A stretch of 64,000 nucleotides of DNA from Acanthornis magna. Its lineage: Eukaryota; Chordata; Aves; Passeriformes; Acanthizidae. The position numbers and the translations under genes are program-made. Under the pieces are notes generated by a model that was given only the letters and a program-made list of their open reading frames with translations, had not been told where the DNA came from and did not search any database. Below are positions 35,601 to 49,020 of this stretch, piece by piece (positions within the stretch are counted from its first letter, which is position 1; each line of letters starts with the position of its first letter). The stretch lies in assembly GCA_036785705.1 (NCBI GenBank), contig JAWUZG010000360.1, forward strand, positions 1 through 64,000, in the 5' to 3' direction.

Positions 35601-38600
35601 ATCAGGCAGAGCTGAATATAAATTTTTACCTAGATCCAAACAGAGGACTTAATAATTACTAGTGAAGGAATACTTTCAAATTCTTGTTTTATTTAATTTC
35701 TCATTTTTAGTCACATTTTCTCTGAGCTTTAAGAATGACTTTAGGCTATTCAGTTTAAGCAAACCTGGCTGGATTAATCAACAGCATCACACATTTTGTA
35801 CCAGACCAAATATTGATCCATGAAGAGGTATTTCTGAAGGGTATTAGAAATGGAAAACTTCCATGTGTTCTTTTCTGTAACTCGTTCACCTATCTCTATA
35901 CAAAATTGAAGTTTCATTTATGGTTTTTACAGTTTGGTCTAGACTTACTCTGAAAAAGTATTCAGGAGATGCACACAGAAATTACCATGCCTTTAGGAAT
36001 TTGAAAGTATAAATCTGCACTTTTAAACTACAAATATCCATTTCAATACTTACAAATAAAATAATAAGCCATTTTATGATTTCTATTTAGCTTGTTTTTC
36101 AGAAAAACCAAAGTAAAAAATTTTAAAAATTGGGAATAACAATCCCACCAAAAATTTAAGGATCCGATCTTTCAAGAAAACCCAGACTCAGTTGAAAACT
36201 TGATCATTGATGCCCATTCCTGATTTCAAGGAGAATTAAAAGCACAGAAAACTTCTTTACAGGACTCCTTATTATATTGTGTTCTTTGTTGTGCTTTGTG
36301 AGAACTCAGTAAAATTAATAATTTCAGCTTAGAAAGATGAGACATTCTGTGCCTTAGCTGGAAGCTATCTTCCTTGTCTATTAGTCAAACATTCAAAAGG
36401 ATATAACACAGAGTTTAGTTTCTGGCCTGGCAACATTTCTCAGCTGCTTTACATGAGGTTTGCTGCTAATAACTAGACAGGATGTAAAGAACTAAGGAAC
36501 ATCAAAAAGTGGTTCTAGGATAAATATGTTTCACTGCCAACACAGGAACTGAGCATTTGTGCAAATCTAAGACAGAGTTTGGTTTTCTTTAGGAACTGAT
36601 TCTTTATCGATGCTTCTAAACATGAACAGTTTCCATAATGCATTCGGTATATTAAATTACCAGCTTAGCTTTCAAGCAGAGTCTACTGTCACAAGTCTGT
36701 TCTACCTCCCATACGTTCCAAACTTCAAAGATTTTTCAAATATCTGTTTTGGTCCCAGTGCTATTCTATTGAGAACAGGCCCAAACAAAATTTGTAAGAC
36801 AAAGGTAATGAAATTACAGGATATGTCACTTTGATCTGTTTTCTTCAGTGCACCACACAAACCAGACCCTGAAAAGTACATCTGAAGATAAACAGCTCAT
36901 ACACTGTTGAAGCACTGTGCATTTTCAGCATTTCCTGTGCTGAAACAGCCTTGAGTGGGCTATGTAGATAAATGAACACCATGAAAAGCACAGACAGATC
37001 TGCTTGCAAGATACTTAACACTGCCTGTGGGATAAACATTCATACAAGTCAAGACTCCACTGAGTATATAGAAATTAAATATATCATTTGGAAATACAAT
37101 AAACAAAAATGTTTCACAAACTTAGAGCTGATCTGAGAAAGTGCAGATTAAGCCGAGTACAATCTTCTAAAGGTACAGAGCCTCCTGCCACGGCAGCAGT
37201 GTCTGCAGACTCCTGATTTCACCAAATGTGCCCCAGTTTCCATGCCACGTACATTATCCTATATGTTGTGCAGCAAATTGAGTGAAAACATGGATGAAGG
37301 CACAGGTCAGTGCTGGCTTTTGCTGAGGTGGAGTGCAGTGACAGTGTACTTGGGTGAAAAAACACTGGAGAGGCATTTCCTCCCTTCCAGATGACTGGCA
37401 GCAGGGAAGTGATACAGCCCTAAAGCACAGGTGCCCTCATCCAAAGGGAGGGACTTGGGTCACCAAAAGGACCTGCAAGAAACAGGGACAGCTACTTGTC
37501 TTCCTCAAGCTGACTGGTTAGTGAGAAGGAGCACCATTCACTCCCAACACATGCACCTTTCACATCAGCTTCCGCAGATCGTTTTCTCTTCCTTCTCAAG
37601 CCAGTATAGATTAAACAGATTTACCAGAGATTCCACGGTACACGTGAAAGATGATTGACATCGAATCACTGTGACCCCCAAATCAGTTACACCCTAAAAG
37701 GTCAAAAGCAGCACACTTTGTTTAACAGATTCAAAAATCTGACTGTGACTTACTGTCCTTTCAATACAAACAGTTGTATTTACTGACAAATTGGCATTGT
37801 TTTTCCAAAGAAGAATCTCTTTCCTTATTTCAAGACCAAGGCCAAACCAAAACTATCTGAACTGCTACTTAGACACAGATCAAATATAATATCCCTAAAG
37901 GTCATGTCAAGAGCCATCCTTCAAGGTTAGCTGCATTAGATGATGACTATAAACAAGTAGATAACAATAGCTAAATAGACATTTGCTTTTTGCAACACGT
38001 TCTCACTGGCATCAGTAGATCTGCTAATGGGAGCAAGTGCAACTCACTAGGATGTGTCTGCTAGGACAGCAGAGGGGGCATTGCCCATTTTGCTTTAGAA
38101 ACACACAGCAGTGAAGGAACAGGATGAGGATTGCATAAGAAAAAATCACATTTGCTGAAGAAATTGCACCTGACTTAAAGAAGGCCTAAAAGACCACTTT
38201 TCCAGTTTGTTTCTAGGATAAGATGGTTATGAGGGTGAAGCATATGAATAGCAAAAGGCTTATTTTTTACCTTTTCTCCTCAGCTGAGTTTTCACAGCAC
38301 AGACTAGGAGCACAGTCAATAAGGTCTGGATGAATATTGCAAAATTAATTAGGAAACTGCAAAGGAAACAGCCAGGAAACTGAAAATTAAGCAGATCAAA
38401 CAGGAGGTCCACATATCGACCATGGTCAACATCCAGGGAGAAAACTTTCACACATCTTTCAGTCTCACACCTTCACAGTGGCAAAAGACTGCAGTATGAC
38501 CATCTCCTACTTTGCTGAAAACAGCTGCTAATAGCTCCAGCACCAGAAAATCTAGAGAAAAATTGTTTTCCTAGGAAGCTCCTTTCATCTCTATAGGTCT

Positions 38601-40167
38601 TGGACACCATTAAGTCACACTTGTAACTTTGAGGGCATTCTTTATCCGTGGAAATGCATAACAAAATGGGACACATTACACATATTCTCCAGTCAGCAGC
38701 AGGCAAGCACTGGCTTATGCACAAGCAAGGTGTGCATCGTTTCCCCACAGAAAGCTTCAATTATCTTAATGAGACTACTCATGTTGGAAGCATCTACATC
38801 AAACAATCTGTTTAGTTTATTTAAGATGCGATAAGGAGGCAGTTAGTGCATAGACTCAGTGTGGAAGATACTCTTTGCTTTTTCCTCAGACAAACTCATA
38901 AGAATTCACATCAATGGAAGCTGAAGCTAACCAAATTCAGGCTAGAAGTTTAATCACTGCAACGTCACACTGAAATGCAGAGGCTTTAGCATTGCCTGAC
39001 ACCTTGAAATCAAAGCTAGCAAACTGTTAAAGATGTGCTATAACTCAGACACATATTCATGGGCCTGACATAGCAACTGTTGTTGTGGTTTGTTGCCCAA
39101 TATTATAAAGGTTGTCACTGAAGATCTTGGCTCTACCTCTGGTCACAGAGCACTTTAATCTATGGCGCTATTCATTTTACCTTCTTTCTGTGTCAAAAGG
39201 TAAAATGTATCAGTCTGTATGTGAACTTAAGTCACCAGCTTAAACATGTAAGGAAGGACGAAAAAGATAGAAACTCATCACTTTAAGAGATTTTTGCTAG
39301 GACAGTTTTAAGTCTGTTTTACAATGTGAGTGGGTTGTTTTGTTCGGTTGGTCTTTTTAAGAGGAAAATGGCAGTGCTTTTGGATGGCTCCATTCACAAG
39401 ATCGGAAGAGAAAGCAAAGAGATCTTCCTCCTCAAAAACATTTAATATAGACTAATAAACTTAAATGAAATTGATGGAAAATATAGATAAATTAAGTAAA
39501 AAATAATTACAATATATTTCCCACAGACCTGAGGAATGTGAAATAATAGTTACCTGGCTCCAAGTGGCAACAATTTCTATTCCTACAAATATTTTTGACA
39601 TAGCTCTGTGATAATATAGGATGAAATTAAGACCTCTTTTTGAGTGATAGGGCATGGCCAAGATATCTTGGAAAATACTTCAAAAAGGCTTTCTAGTTTG
39701 ATTCATTTGAAAATTCTCTTTGTTCAGTTTTATACTGAGGATAAGGTTGTGGCAAGAGTAAAAGCAAGAATAGCATAAGAGCATTTGTAGAAGGAAAGGA
39801 GTGTCAAGAGAGAGCCCTTGAGTGCCCTCTGTCCCAGCTTTCCTCTTCCAACCGGAAAAAGCACCTGAAAAAAAAAGTTGGTGCTTTCATGTTCTCCTAA
39901 TATTTCTTTTCTTGTCTAGAGCATTTGCTGATAGCAGTCTTCCAAACTCTTTGGAAGAGTTTTTTCTGGAACAGTTTTTCTGGAAATTACTTTCTGAAAT
40001 AATCTTACTTAAACAAATAAAAACCAGCTGTCTTCTCGGGACTAGAAATCATTGGATATACAAACACATGACACTGTAAGCAAAGATATACAGGAAAAAG
40101 GTTGTGAGCAATACATCAGGCAAAGCACTCAACAAAACCACAAAAACAGAGCCATGAGGAATCTTAC
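32647..40167. other. AT-rich non-coding stretch, no gene recognised
   Basis: Open frames are all below about 125 codons and none is familiar. The largest group, around 40049-40499, overlaps the start of the next LTR. A perfect 11-bp inverted repeat lies at 39173-39207. Nothing else stands out. Confidence 0.6.
39173..39207. repeat. Perfect 11-bp inverted repeat
   Basis: CATTTTACCTT at 39173-39183 pairs with AAGGTAAAATG at 39197-39207, with a 13-base loop. Confidence 0.8.
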
Positions 40168-40715
40168 TGTGCTGGTTTTGGCTGCAGTACAGTTGGTTTT
40201 CTTCACAGTGGTTCATATGGGGCTTAGTTTCAGATTTGTGCTGAACATGGTGATGATAATACAGAGATGTTTTTGTTACTGCTGAGCAGGGCATACACAG
40301 AGCCAAGGTCTTTGCTGCTTTTCCTACAGCCATGCTGGTGAGGAGGCTGGAGGTGCATGGGAGGAGACACAGCTGGGACAGGTGACCCAAACTGACCAAA
40401 GGGAAATGCCAGACCATGTGACATCCTGCTCAGGGGAGGGGGGATATAGTAGGAAGAAGGGGAACATCTGAAGTGATGGCTTTTGCCTCCCCAAGTCACT
40501 GTTACCTGTGATGGGGCCCTTGGGAAACACTGAATTAATTCGTTGTTTTCCTTTGCTTGTGTGTTTGACTTTTGCTTTCCCTATTAAACTGTCTTTATCT
40601 CAACCCACGAGTTTTCTCATTTTTACCCTTCCCATTCTCTCCCCAGTCCCACTGGTGGGGGAGAGAGCGAGCAGCTGCCTGGGGCTCGGCTGCTGGCTGG
40701 GGTTAAACCATGACA
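40168..40715 (+). mobile_element. Solo LTR of a second avian ERVL-like type, 548 bp
   Basis: The element begins TGTGCTGGTTTTGGCTG and ends GGTTAAACCATGACA. It carries the series TTTGTGCTGAACATGG, TTACTGCTGAGCAGGGC, ACACAGCTGGGACAGGTGAC and TGACCAAAGGGAAATGCCAG, which I recognise from a very common avian LTR. The expected TATA region reads GATATA at 40443-40448, and an ATTAAA signal at 40583-40588 is followed by CTGTCTTTATCTCAACCCAC. These fix plus orientation. No internal retroviral genes adjoin. The flanks CTTAC and GAGGC do not match, so no 5-bp target duplication is visible. It is related to the 6475 and 32196 LTRs at its terminal bases but is otherwise a different family. Confidence 0.88.
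40583..40588 (+). promoter_or_regulatory. Polyadenylation signal ATTAAA of the LTR
   Basis: The hexamer sits at the usual place in this LTR type, about 130 bp before its 3' end and just before CTGTCTTTATCTCAACCC. Confidence 0.6.
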
Positions 40716-43700
40716 GAGGCTAAGGCAAAGCCTCAGAAACAGGCAGAGGAAGAGAAGGAACTACACTTCCTTCAAGTACTCTCTGTACTCCAAACATTTA
40801 CAGCCACAGCTTTTCTTAAGCCAAGCATGCTTTCACTCATTTACTAATTCTCCAGAGAACACTGTCAGGAATTTGCATGATGTTTTAATACACACAATGG
40901 CCTGCGGCAAGGATTTCCACCGATTAACAACACATGACGTCGAGAGCTGGCTTCTCTGTTTTGTTTTGCATTTATTACCGACAAATTTAAGCATGAATCC
41001 TTTACCAGCATCCAATAGCTGTAACACTCTTAGGAAGGATAAATACCACTGAAATCTAATGTCCTCCTCTCTGCTCAACTAGTTTTGGCTGAATTAGACA
41101 ACTAATAGCAAAACAATCCAAATCACTCACCCAAAATGCATCCTGCAGGATCACTGAGGCATCATTCCCTTGCCTAGGGCTTCTCACCTTCCCCTTGACC
41201 AGGTATCATGAGCTCCACCAGCCACAGGGAGCCCACCAGGGCTCAGACAGCTCTTTCAGGGACACTTCTGTCACCTATCAATCCCACCTATTGGCACCCT
41301 TCCTGTGACAATCATAACCTCTTTCTCAGAGACAAATCCAGTGAATGAGTGTTAGGAATAGCTTCCCTTGTTCTAATAAAACAGTTATACCATAAGTACA
41401 TTAAAGAGTGGTGGCCACCTTTGCTCTATTGCCACATGAATCAGGAAGGCAAAATCTGTTCCCACTGACAGATCCTGCTTTGCCTTTTGCCAAGTTTGAA
41501 TGCTGTGCTGTTCTTTATTTAACTTTGGTACTTGCAATGTAAACAGATAGACAATTCTGGTTACATATATCTTTTACTGGGTTAGAGAAAATTAGAAGCA
41601 GATGGTAGCAATACTAAGTGTACCTATAAAAAACAAGTATCTGGTTCAGAGCTATCTGAAATCAAGGGAGGAGCTTCCACCAGGAGTCTGAAGGGTTATT
41701 GGTGACAGTGGCCAAAGCATGCAGCCATGGGTGAACAGCCTGGTGCTCCCCTTAGCACACACAGCAAGCTTCCTCCTGGGTGACGTGCCCTTGCACTTGC
41801 ACTAATGGCAGGCAGAGAGAGGGGACACACCCATCCCGGTGCACCTCTGGTGTCTGAGAGGGTTGTGTCCCTGGGGAGGGAGTGTGCTGATGAGTTGTGC
41901 AAGTGTAAACTATAGACAGGACTGGACTCTTCAGCCTTCACAGAAATCAGCATCCCTTCAGGTGTGGAGCTGGAGAACAGTTTTGCAAATACAGTGAGAA
42001 GAAAGCACAAGTGGCTTTCTTCTCACAATGGCTCCCCAGCTTCTGAGTGACACTGACAAACTTCCACAGCTACACAGCCCAACATAAGTAGACTTAAGGA
42101 GGCATCCTGGTAACACTTCAGCAGAAGCCTCCATAAGTTTTGTAATGATTCTACTGACAAAAGTCACTTTGGCTGTCTTTCTCTACTCCCCAGTTAAACC
42201 CAATTCCTCACTTTCTGCCAGCAAAGAAGTAAGACAGACCTTAACAAAACAGAAATGTTCAGAAAGTGCTACATTTCCATCCATCAGAAAGCAAAAGCAC
42301 AGATAAGGTATGAGTCCCACTAAATCAAAACCTACAATTAAAGAAACTGTTGTCTGCACTCCATAACCAAGTTGTGTTTACACGGCAATTTTATCCAGCT
42401 TGTCATCTCATCAGCTTTCAGAACTTGTATTTCAGAGAACTCATTGCATAGTTACATTATGCTGTCTCCACAATTATTTCCATTAGATAGCAATAATAGG
42501 TCATATTATAAAGATTTCACTTGTTTTTCTGGCTAATGACTAAGTAAAAATTCTTTATGTAACCCAACATATTAATGTTTAAAAACATTTTGATTGCATC
42601 TAGAAAGATTCCAGGAATTCATTTGAAAACAATTCTCTGAGCTGCATGCTGCCTTTATGATTTTGCTAGAATTTATAATCAATTTTAATTAGCATTTACA
42701 CTTAAGATATAATGTATCATAATCCAGTCTCATTCTCTTAAAAATCATTAAAATTAGTGAGAAAAGACAAGCTAATTTTTTTTTTCACTTCATCTAGGAG
42801 GGTTTTTTTCAGTTCAGTAATAGTATAGGTACATATACTATCCATTCAAAGATGGGAAAATTGATGAAAAGTAATTAACAGCACAAATTAAGTTTTCCTA
42901 TCACCCTGAAATAAAATAACTATCAGTAGATGCTAATTAGCTGGCAAGTATAAGGAAAGACAGTCTGACAAGGGCATTCAGAACAAAAAGTTCCAAGTTC
43001 TATTTAGCACAATTATCCAATTTTTATGTGCTGCGTGCTTCTGGCTCCCCTAGTCAAGATCCCTGTTTGAGGACAGAGTGGCTGTTTCTCTCCTCCTCAG
43101 CAGAAGATAAAGAAGGGCCAAAGAATATGTGTAATGTCAGTCTCATTTCTCAGTCAAATTCAGCCAGCTATAAGCATAATTCACAATATAAATTAGTGTT
43201 GTTGCAAATCATAGTCTGGGCTTTGTTTCCTTTTCCTCTCACAGATATGAGCTATACATCAGGCTGAATTCTGGGTATCTTCTCCATATGCTAAATTATG
43301 CAAACTAGTGCATTTTCTTTGAGCTTCCTGACACACCTCTACATCTACAGATAAAAAATGCTGCTTCCTCCCGCTCTACCCCCCCACCAAAAAAAGGCAG
43401 GCTGTCAGGAGCAGTGGGTCTCATCATTTCTATGCATTATCTAAGGGACAGCAACCAATGCGGCAAGGGGATGTTCTGTGCTCTCCCTACAAGGAAGAGA
43501 ACAAAAGCAAGACACTGGTTCGAAGGTCTTTGAGAGCTTTCTAATCCTCAAAGGAATTACAGGATTCAACCATTAAAAAAAACCCCAAAAACCAGAAAAC
43601 AGCTAAGTCCGAGGGAAGGGGTATGAGCTGATGTGCCATGCCTTCTGTTTGAATTTGCCACAGCTGCTTTCCAGTACATATGGAAGAACTGGGTAAACAC

Positions 43701-44510
43701 ATGAATAGTTTCTTCAGTAATTTACTTAAATAAAATAGATAATTAGTTTAAATGCTAAAAGAGGAAAGAAAACACTGGGCCACTTCTATCCTCCTATAGT
43801 CCCATATTCCCAAAATTGTGAGGATACAAATGCCGCCAGTGTAGCTGCCAAGACACAACTGAGGGGTAATGGTATCTTCTGAACTTCAGGAGCAAAAGGC
43901 AAGAGCAAACACAGGCAACACAATCTCAAAATCTCCTACTGACAGGAGGCAAAAAGCCACATTTCCTACAGGGTCCTTCCTTGTTTATGTCTAGGAGGTT
44001 GTCTGAGACTAAAGACTACTACCTACTACCTACTACCTTCCCTGTCACTTTTAAAATGTTATATGTCTTTCTTTTCTTCCCCTCATGTATTTTTTTCTTT
44101 TTTTTTTTCCAATAAATTACATATGGTGGTAATAGAAAACACAAGCTACACAATGTGAATTCCCAAATCCTCGGAATTAATTAGTACTTCACTGAAACGC
44201 CATTTAAGAAAAATGGACTTTTATTACTACGACTAATCAGAGCAATGCTGTTTACAGTAAGGGTATGTTGTGGATGCCTCTAAACTGCTTTTGCAATATA
44301 GAAGAAAAATTGGCAGCAAATGACATATATTGGCTTGCATTCATGCTGTTCCAGGTTGGTTATATTTACATTGCTCTGTAGAAAGCAGGCCCTGGTGGAT
44401 ATGTGGAAAATATGTCAATATATCTGTGTTCAGTAGCCAGGGCTTCCTCTAAAAGGGAACAAGTTGTTTTTGTGCCAAGAGGAGGCAAGAAGATAACTGA
44501 CACTGGGCAA

Positions 44511-44560
44511 TCACAGAGCTGGGGCCGTCACAGAGCTGGGGCCGTCACAGAGCTGGGGCC
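44511..44560. repeat. 17-bp tandem repeat, three copies
   Basis: TCACAGAGCTGGGGCCG begins at 44511, 44528 and 44545. The first two are identical, and the third ends in CCA in place of CCG. A GC-rich minisatellite in AT-rich surroundings. Confidence 0.92.
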
Positions 44561-47500
44561 ACAGTGCAAAACAGAGAGCGAGACAAACAAGAGCACAAAC
44601 ATATCCATGAAATGTATGTCACACACTCACACATGTAAATCACTTTAGAAGATTTTGGAAGGACATCAATAACTTCAAAAATAATTAGTAACCGAATCAC
44701 TGTGTGGGCGTTTACCGCTGCAGCACACAGTATCGAGGGTCATGGTAAGGGACTTAGAGTGATATGGAGCTTTTCCATCTGCTTTCCTTTTGCTTACTTT
44801 CTACAACAGAAATATTTGATGCAGACTGAGTTTTGCTGTCCTTTCTCCATGTGCCCCTGCAGTTCTGTGGGTCTTATATCCAGAGGTAGAAAAGAAAACC
44901 AACAGAAATCATTGAGCCAATGATACACAGCAGGAATATGAACAGCATCACATTAGGTAAAACGATTACTTCTTTTTTGGTTGGTTTTAAATCAGCAGCA
45001 TTTCACTGTGCCTCTTTTTACTTAATATTTTTCCATAAGAGGTTTTATTTGTTGTGATTTAAATGCTTTAATTCTTCACAATATTTAAGGTATTTTATAC
45101 AACACAAACATCTCTCTGAAACATTCCTGCTCTTTGTTTAAGTTCAGAGAATTTAAGAATCAGTCGAGCAGTTGACAAGACTGCTCTCACCAAGTAAACC
45201 AGCAACAATCCTGTTCTCACAGGACCACTATTTAAACTGATGTTTATTTTGGCACTGGTAGTTATGGTATGTCTCTGTTAACATAACTGTGATCAATAAA
45301 TGGACAACAAAGTTCTTTCGCAGGAGCCATCCATCTGTTACTTGCTGTTAAGGTATTGATTTGTATTCTGCATGTGCAGCCACATTACCACACAATATAC
45401 ATAATACAAGGATGCAATTACTGAAACTAGGAGCTAAACCTTCATTTGTCTCATAGGTGGGGCAAATAAAAATAATGGACTCGTGACATTCATACACAAG
45501 CAACATTATTATTTCCATTTCTCCATTTTGATGCCAAGGAAAATACATCCACACAAAACACACCTCGCAGTATCTTGAGAACAATAAAAGGTTTCAAAAG
45601 TTATGGTATTGTAATAACTCCCCTTTCAGAAAGCTGATTAGAGAATCTTAATAGCAAGTCCAGAATTTCAACAACAACAAATCCTCTGCCTCATTTAATG
45701 AGATCACTTAATGAAGAGCGCTCAATTACTGTTTTATGAAGACATCGTCACGTCCCTTTAATTGCTCTTTCCTATTCTAATTAACCTCTTGAATGCCTAT
45801 CTAACTTTCTTTCTGGCATGCCCATGACTGTGCCTTTTAAGTGTCATCCAGCTGCTGACAGCAGTAGCAGGACGTACAGCATACACCCTCCACATGGTGT
45901 GAGATCCCTGTGACAAACACACTTCAGATGGCACAGTGTGGGCACCTGCACAGGCCAGCCCTGGCTCTGCCGAGCTACCACACACACACACACTGCTTGG
46001 TGAACACCTGTGTGCTTTGCTCTTTGCTCTCAGCAGACTTTTGTAATTGAACTATTAAATGGAAAGAGTAACAATTCATCACATTAATTAACATATTTTC
46101 AAAATCAGTTAGTAACAGGAAGATTCACCAAAGATTGTGCACTTTTCTCTTTCCCACAGTGAACTGAAAGTCCTTTCCATTTGACTGAATGCTGATAAAT
46201 TCTGCAGCCTTTTGCCACTACCAAAGATGACCCTTATCCCAAGCTGCCTTTCAGGGATTTTAGCTAATATGTGTGAGGAAGTACTGCAAATCATTCCATA
46301 CTGGGGAGACAGGATGTATTTTTTTTAAAAAGGCAAAAATATTATGATAGTTAGGATACAAATAGAAATGCTGAGGTAGAAGTCAGCAAATCTGGATAAC
46401 TTACAGAATAACAAGTATAAAGCATTTGTTAATATTTGTTTTCTTCTTTGCAAGATAAACTACCACAAGTTTAAACTACTACTCTACAACACTGTCTTTC
46501 TCTGCACTATAACACAGAAATATTGCAGCAGACATGAAAATGATATGCAGTATATATGCAGTATATCTGTTCCTTTAGTCCCCACTTGAGGCAGGGCAAA
46601 GAATGCACCGACATGAGAAAATAATTTAGTAAAGGGAACTTGCTTCATAACAGAGAGAGACTAAAACATTTGCACTATAATGAGCAAATTGCCCTAAGCA
46701 ATCCTGGATTAAGCTACATAAAATCAAGGAGAAGAATAAAGACAGAAAATTAGGAAATCTCTGCATAGGCAGAGGAGCGAAGTAGTCAGGAGGATATAAA
46801 CAGTCTTGCTGCATATTTAGCTCTTCACATGCCTTCTCTGTTTCTTGTCAAGTGCTCCCATAGCAGGAAGATCTCTGTACTCATAAACACACCACTGACC
46901 ATAGCTTATCTTCTCGGCAATCAGACTGCCTTGAACTCAGAGTTAAATTTCTCTAGAAGAAAGTTTACAGGCCACTACATCTCCCTCACATTATCTACCA
47001 TTTGCAGACAGCTATTTTTTGTAAGAGTATATTATCAGTAAGTTACAAAACCAAAGAAAGTAAAAGGGATGACTGAAAGACACAGTAATTTCCTGAAATC
47101 TCATTAAAAAACTCGATGTGTTTTAAAGAGAAGCTACAAAACAGGGTGAAGTCTTAGCTGTAAGTCAACCAGGAACAAGGATCAGGCTTCAATGTCATGT
47201 GTCAGTCAATCGTGGGAAGATCAGCTTTCTCAAATATTGCTTTTGGCCCACCAGAATTTAACTGCATTTAGAGTATCAACTGCCATAAGTAATCAATAAA
47301 CCAGTTTCCTGAAACAGCAGTTGGACTGCTTATTTTGTTGTTATGTTCTTGTTTACCCCAAAGATGGACATTTCTCATATGGGAAGCCTCACCAAGCACC
47401 TCCTCACTGAGCAAGTTTGTTTTCAAAATCAGCCTCTATCAAAGAATGTTCTTGCAGCTCTTATGCCTAAATGAAGATGTCAGCAGTGTCCATTGTCCAC

Positions 47501-48961
47501 CCCCATTGCCTTCTTATCAATAAACCATTGCCAGACCACACTTCTGACCGTCCGTAACTCTTCCAAGCACGGCTGTCAGTGGAAGTGGCCCTGGCTGCAC
47601 TGACAAGAAACACACCCCGGACACAAACAGTGGGCTGGATCTAATGGTGGCTTTTTTATACTCCCAGGTGTTTGGAGGGGAGGAGGGTCAGAGTCAGGCA
47701 AAAGCAGTGCCCAAGAGCAGTGCAGAGGCTACAGGGAACTGGGAGTACAACAAAAGGATAAATGCAACAGTACAAAGATAGTACCTGCTTGAACATGGGT
47801 GCATCTCTCAGACCTTAACATTTAAAGGCAGACTATTGCTGAAATAGTTGCTGCCCCTAAGACTGAGAGGAACTGCATATCAGAGAGCCCCAGAGCCCTC
47901 AGTCATGTGATCAGTTTCTTCCAACTAAATTAAAATTCTCCAGGACACATAGCTCAGGATAAGTTGTGAAGAAACCTACTCCCTCTCCTCACAACTTTTA
48001 TTTTTGAGGCCATGCTGAGTGCTATAGACAAATATAATTGATTTAAAACAGCAGAAACACCTTCCTAGTCTCTACGCTAGACTTTGCAGAAACAGCTTTT
48101 ACTTTTATTCCCTTAAAATAGAAGCTAACAACATATGGGCATTTTGTAATATAGGGAATAATGCAACAGACTTAAAAATGGACTGACTGCATAGAACCCA
48201 CACAAATTACAGCTGCTATCAGAAAGCAAGTACGCTGTGTAGGCATAGAAAATTTTTCATCTCATAATATCTTTATCATAATGAATATAATATTCCTTTG
48301 TTTCTGCTATAAAATGGTCTCATTAAAATCCAGACCAACTATTTATGAGAACAAGTCCATCTTTCCCATGACTCCTGGCATTTCAGTTCCTGATTTGCTG
48401 CTTTAAATATCTTTGTTTTAAAGTTTTATTAATTTCAGAGAATCACTGTCTATCTTACCAAATCACTGACTTCTGTGACATATATTTACACCTGAACGAT
48501 GAATCAAGACTTCTCCTCTTCAAGAAGAGAGGGCTTAGCTATATCATTGGTTTATTGTAACAGGTTATTATTCTAATGCTTTTAATGCTCTGAGAGTCTT
48601 AATAATAGATGCAATTCCCAGCAGAGCTTTGCTTTTTTCTTCTACCGTCATTTAAGAATCCTATATAGAAACATAATTTATTTTTCTCACACAGAAATAA
48701 ACAGGCTGATCCTGATACATGGAAAAATCATGTATAATTATTGCTGTGATTAAGGAGTCAATATGTCATGGCTACCTTTTAAGAAATGTATTGTCTCTTC
48801 AGTGAAATAAAAACCATGATCATTCTAAACACCCTAAAGAAACTGCGGGGGGGAGGAGTTGAGCCTGTTTTGAAAGTGCAGAAGTCATCTATATACTGAC
48901 ACATACATTAATGAATGCAAACCCAAATATTTTCAGACTTCAGAGAAATCTTCTTCATTTC

Positions 48962-49020
48962 TTTCATGCAAAGTTAAGACAGAAAAAGATGATCTTTTTC
49001 ATGCAAAGTTAGGACAGAAA
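48962..49020. repeat. 35-bp direct duplication
   Basis: TTTCATGCAAAGTTAAGACAGAAAAA near 48962 (given here as TTTCATGCAAAGTTA plus AGACAGAAAA) recurs 35 bp later with one A to G change. Local duplication only. Confidence 0.75.

Noticed and set aside
47540..47740. GC-richer patch with a TTTTTTATACTCCCAGG-like stretch as a further LTR
   Set aside because: I could not find matching ends, a target duplication or known LTR motifs.
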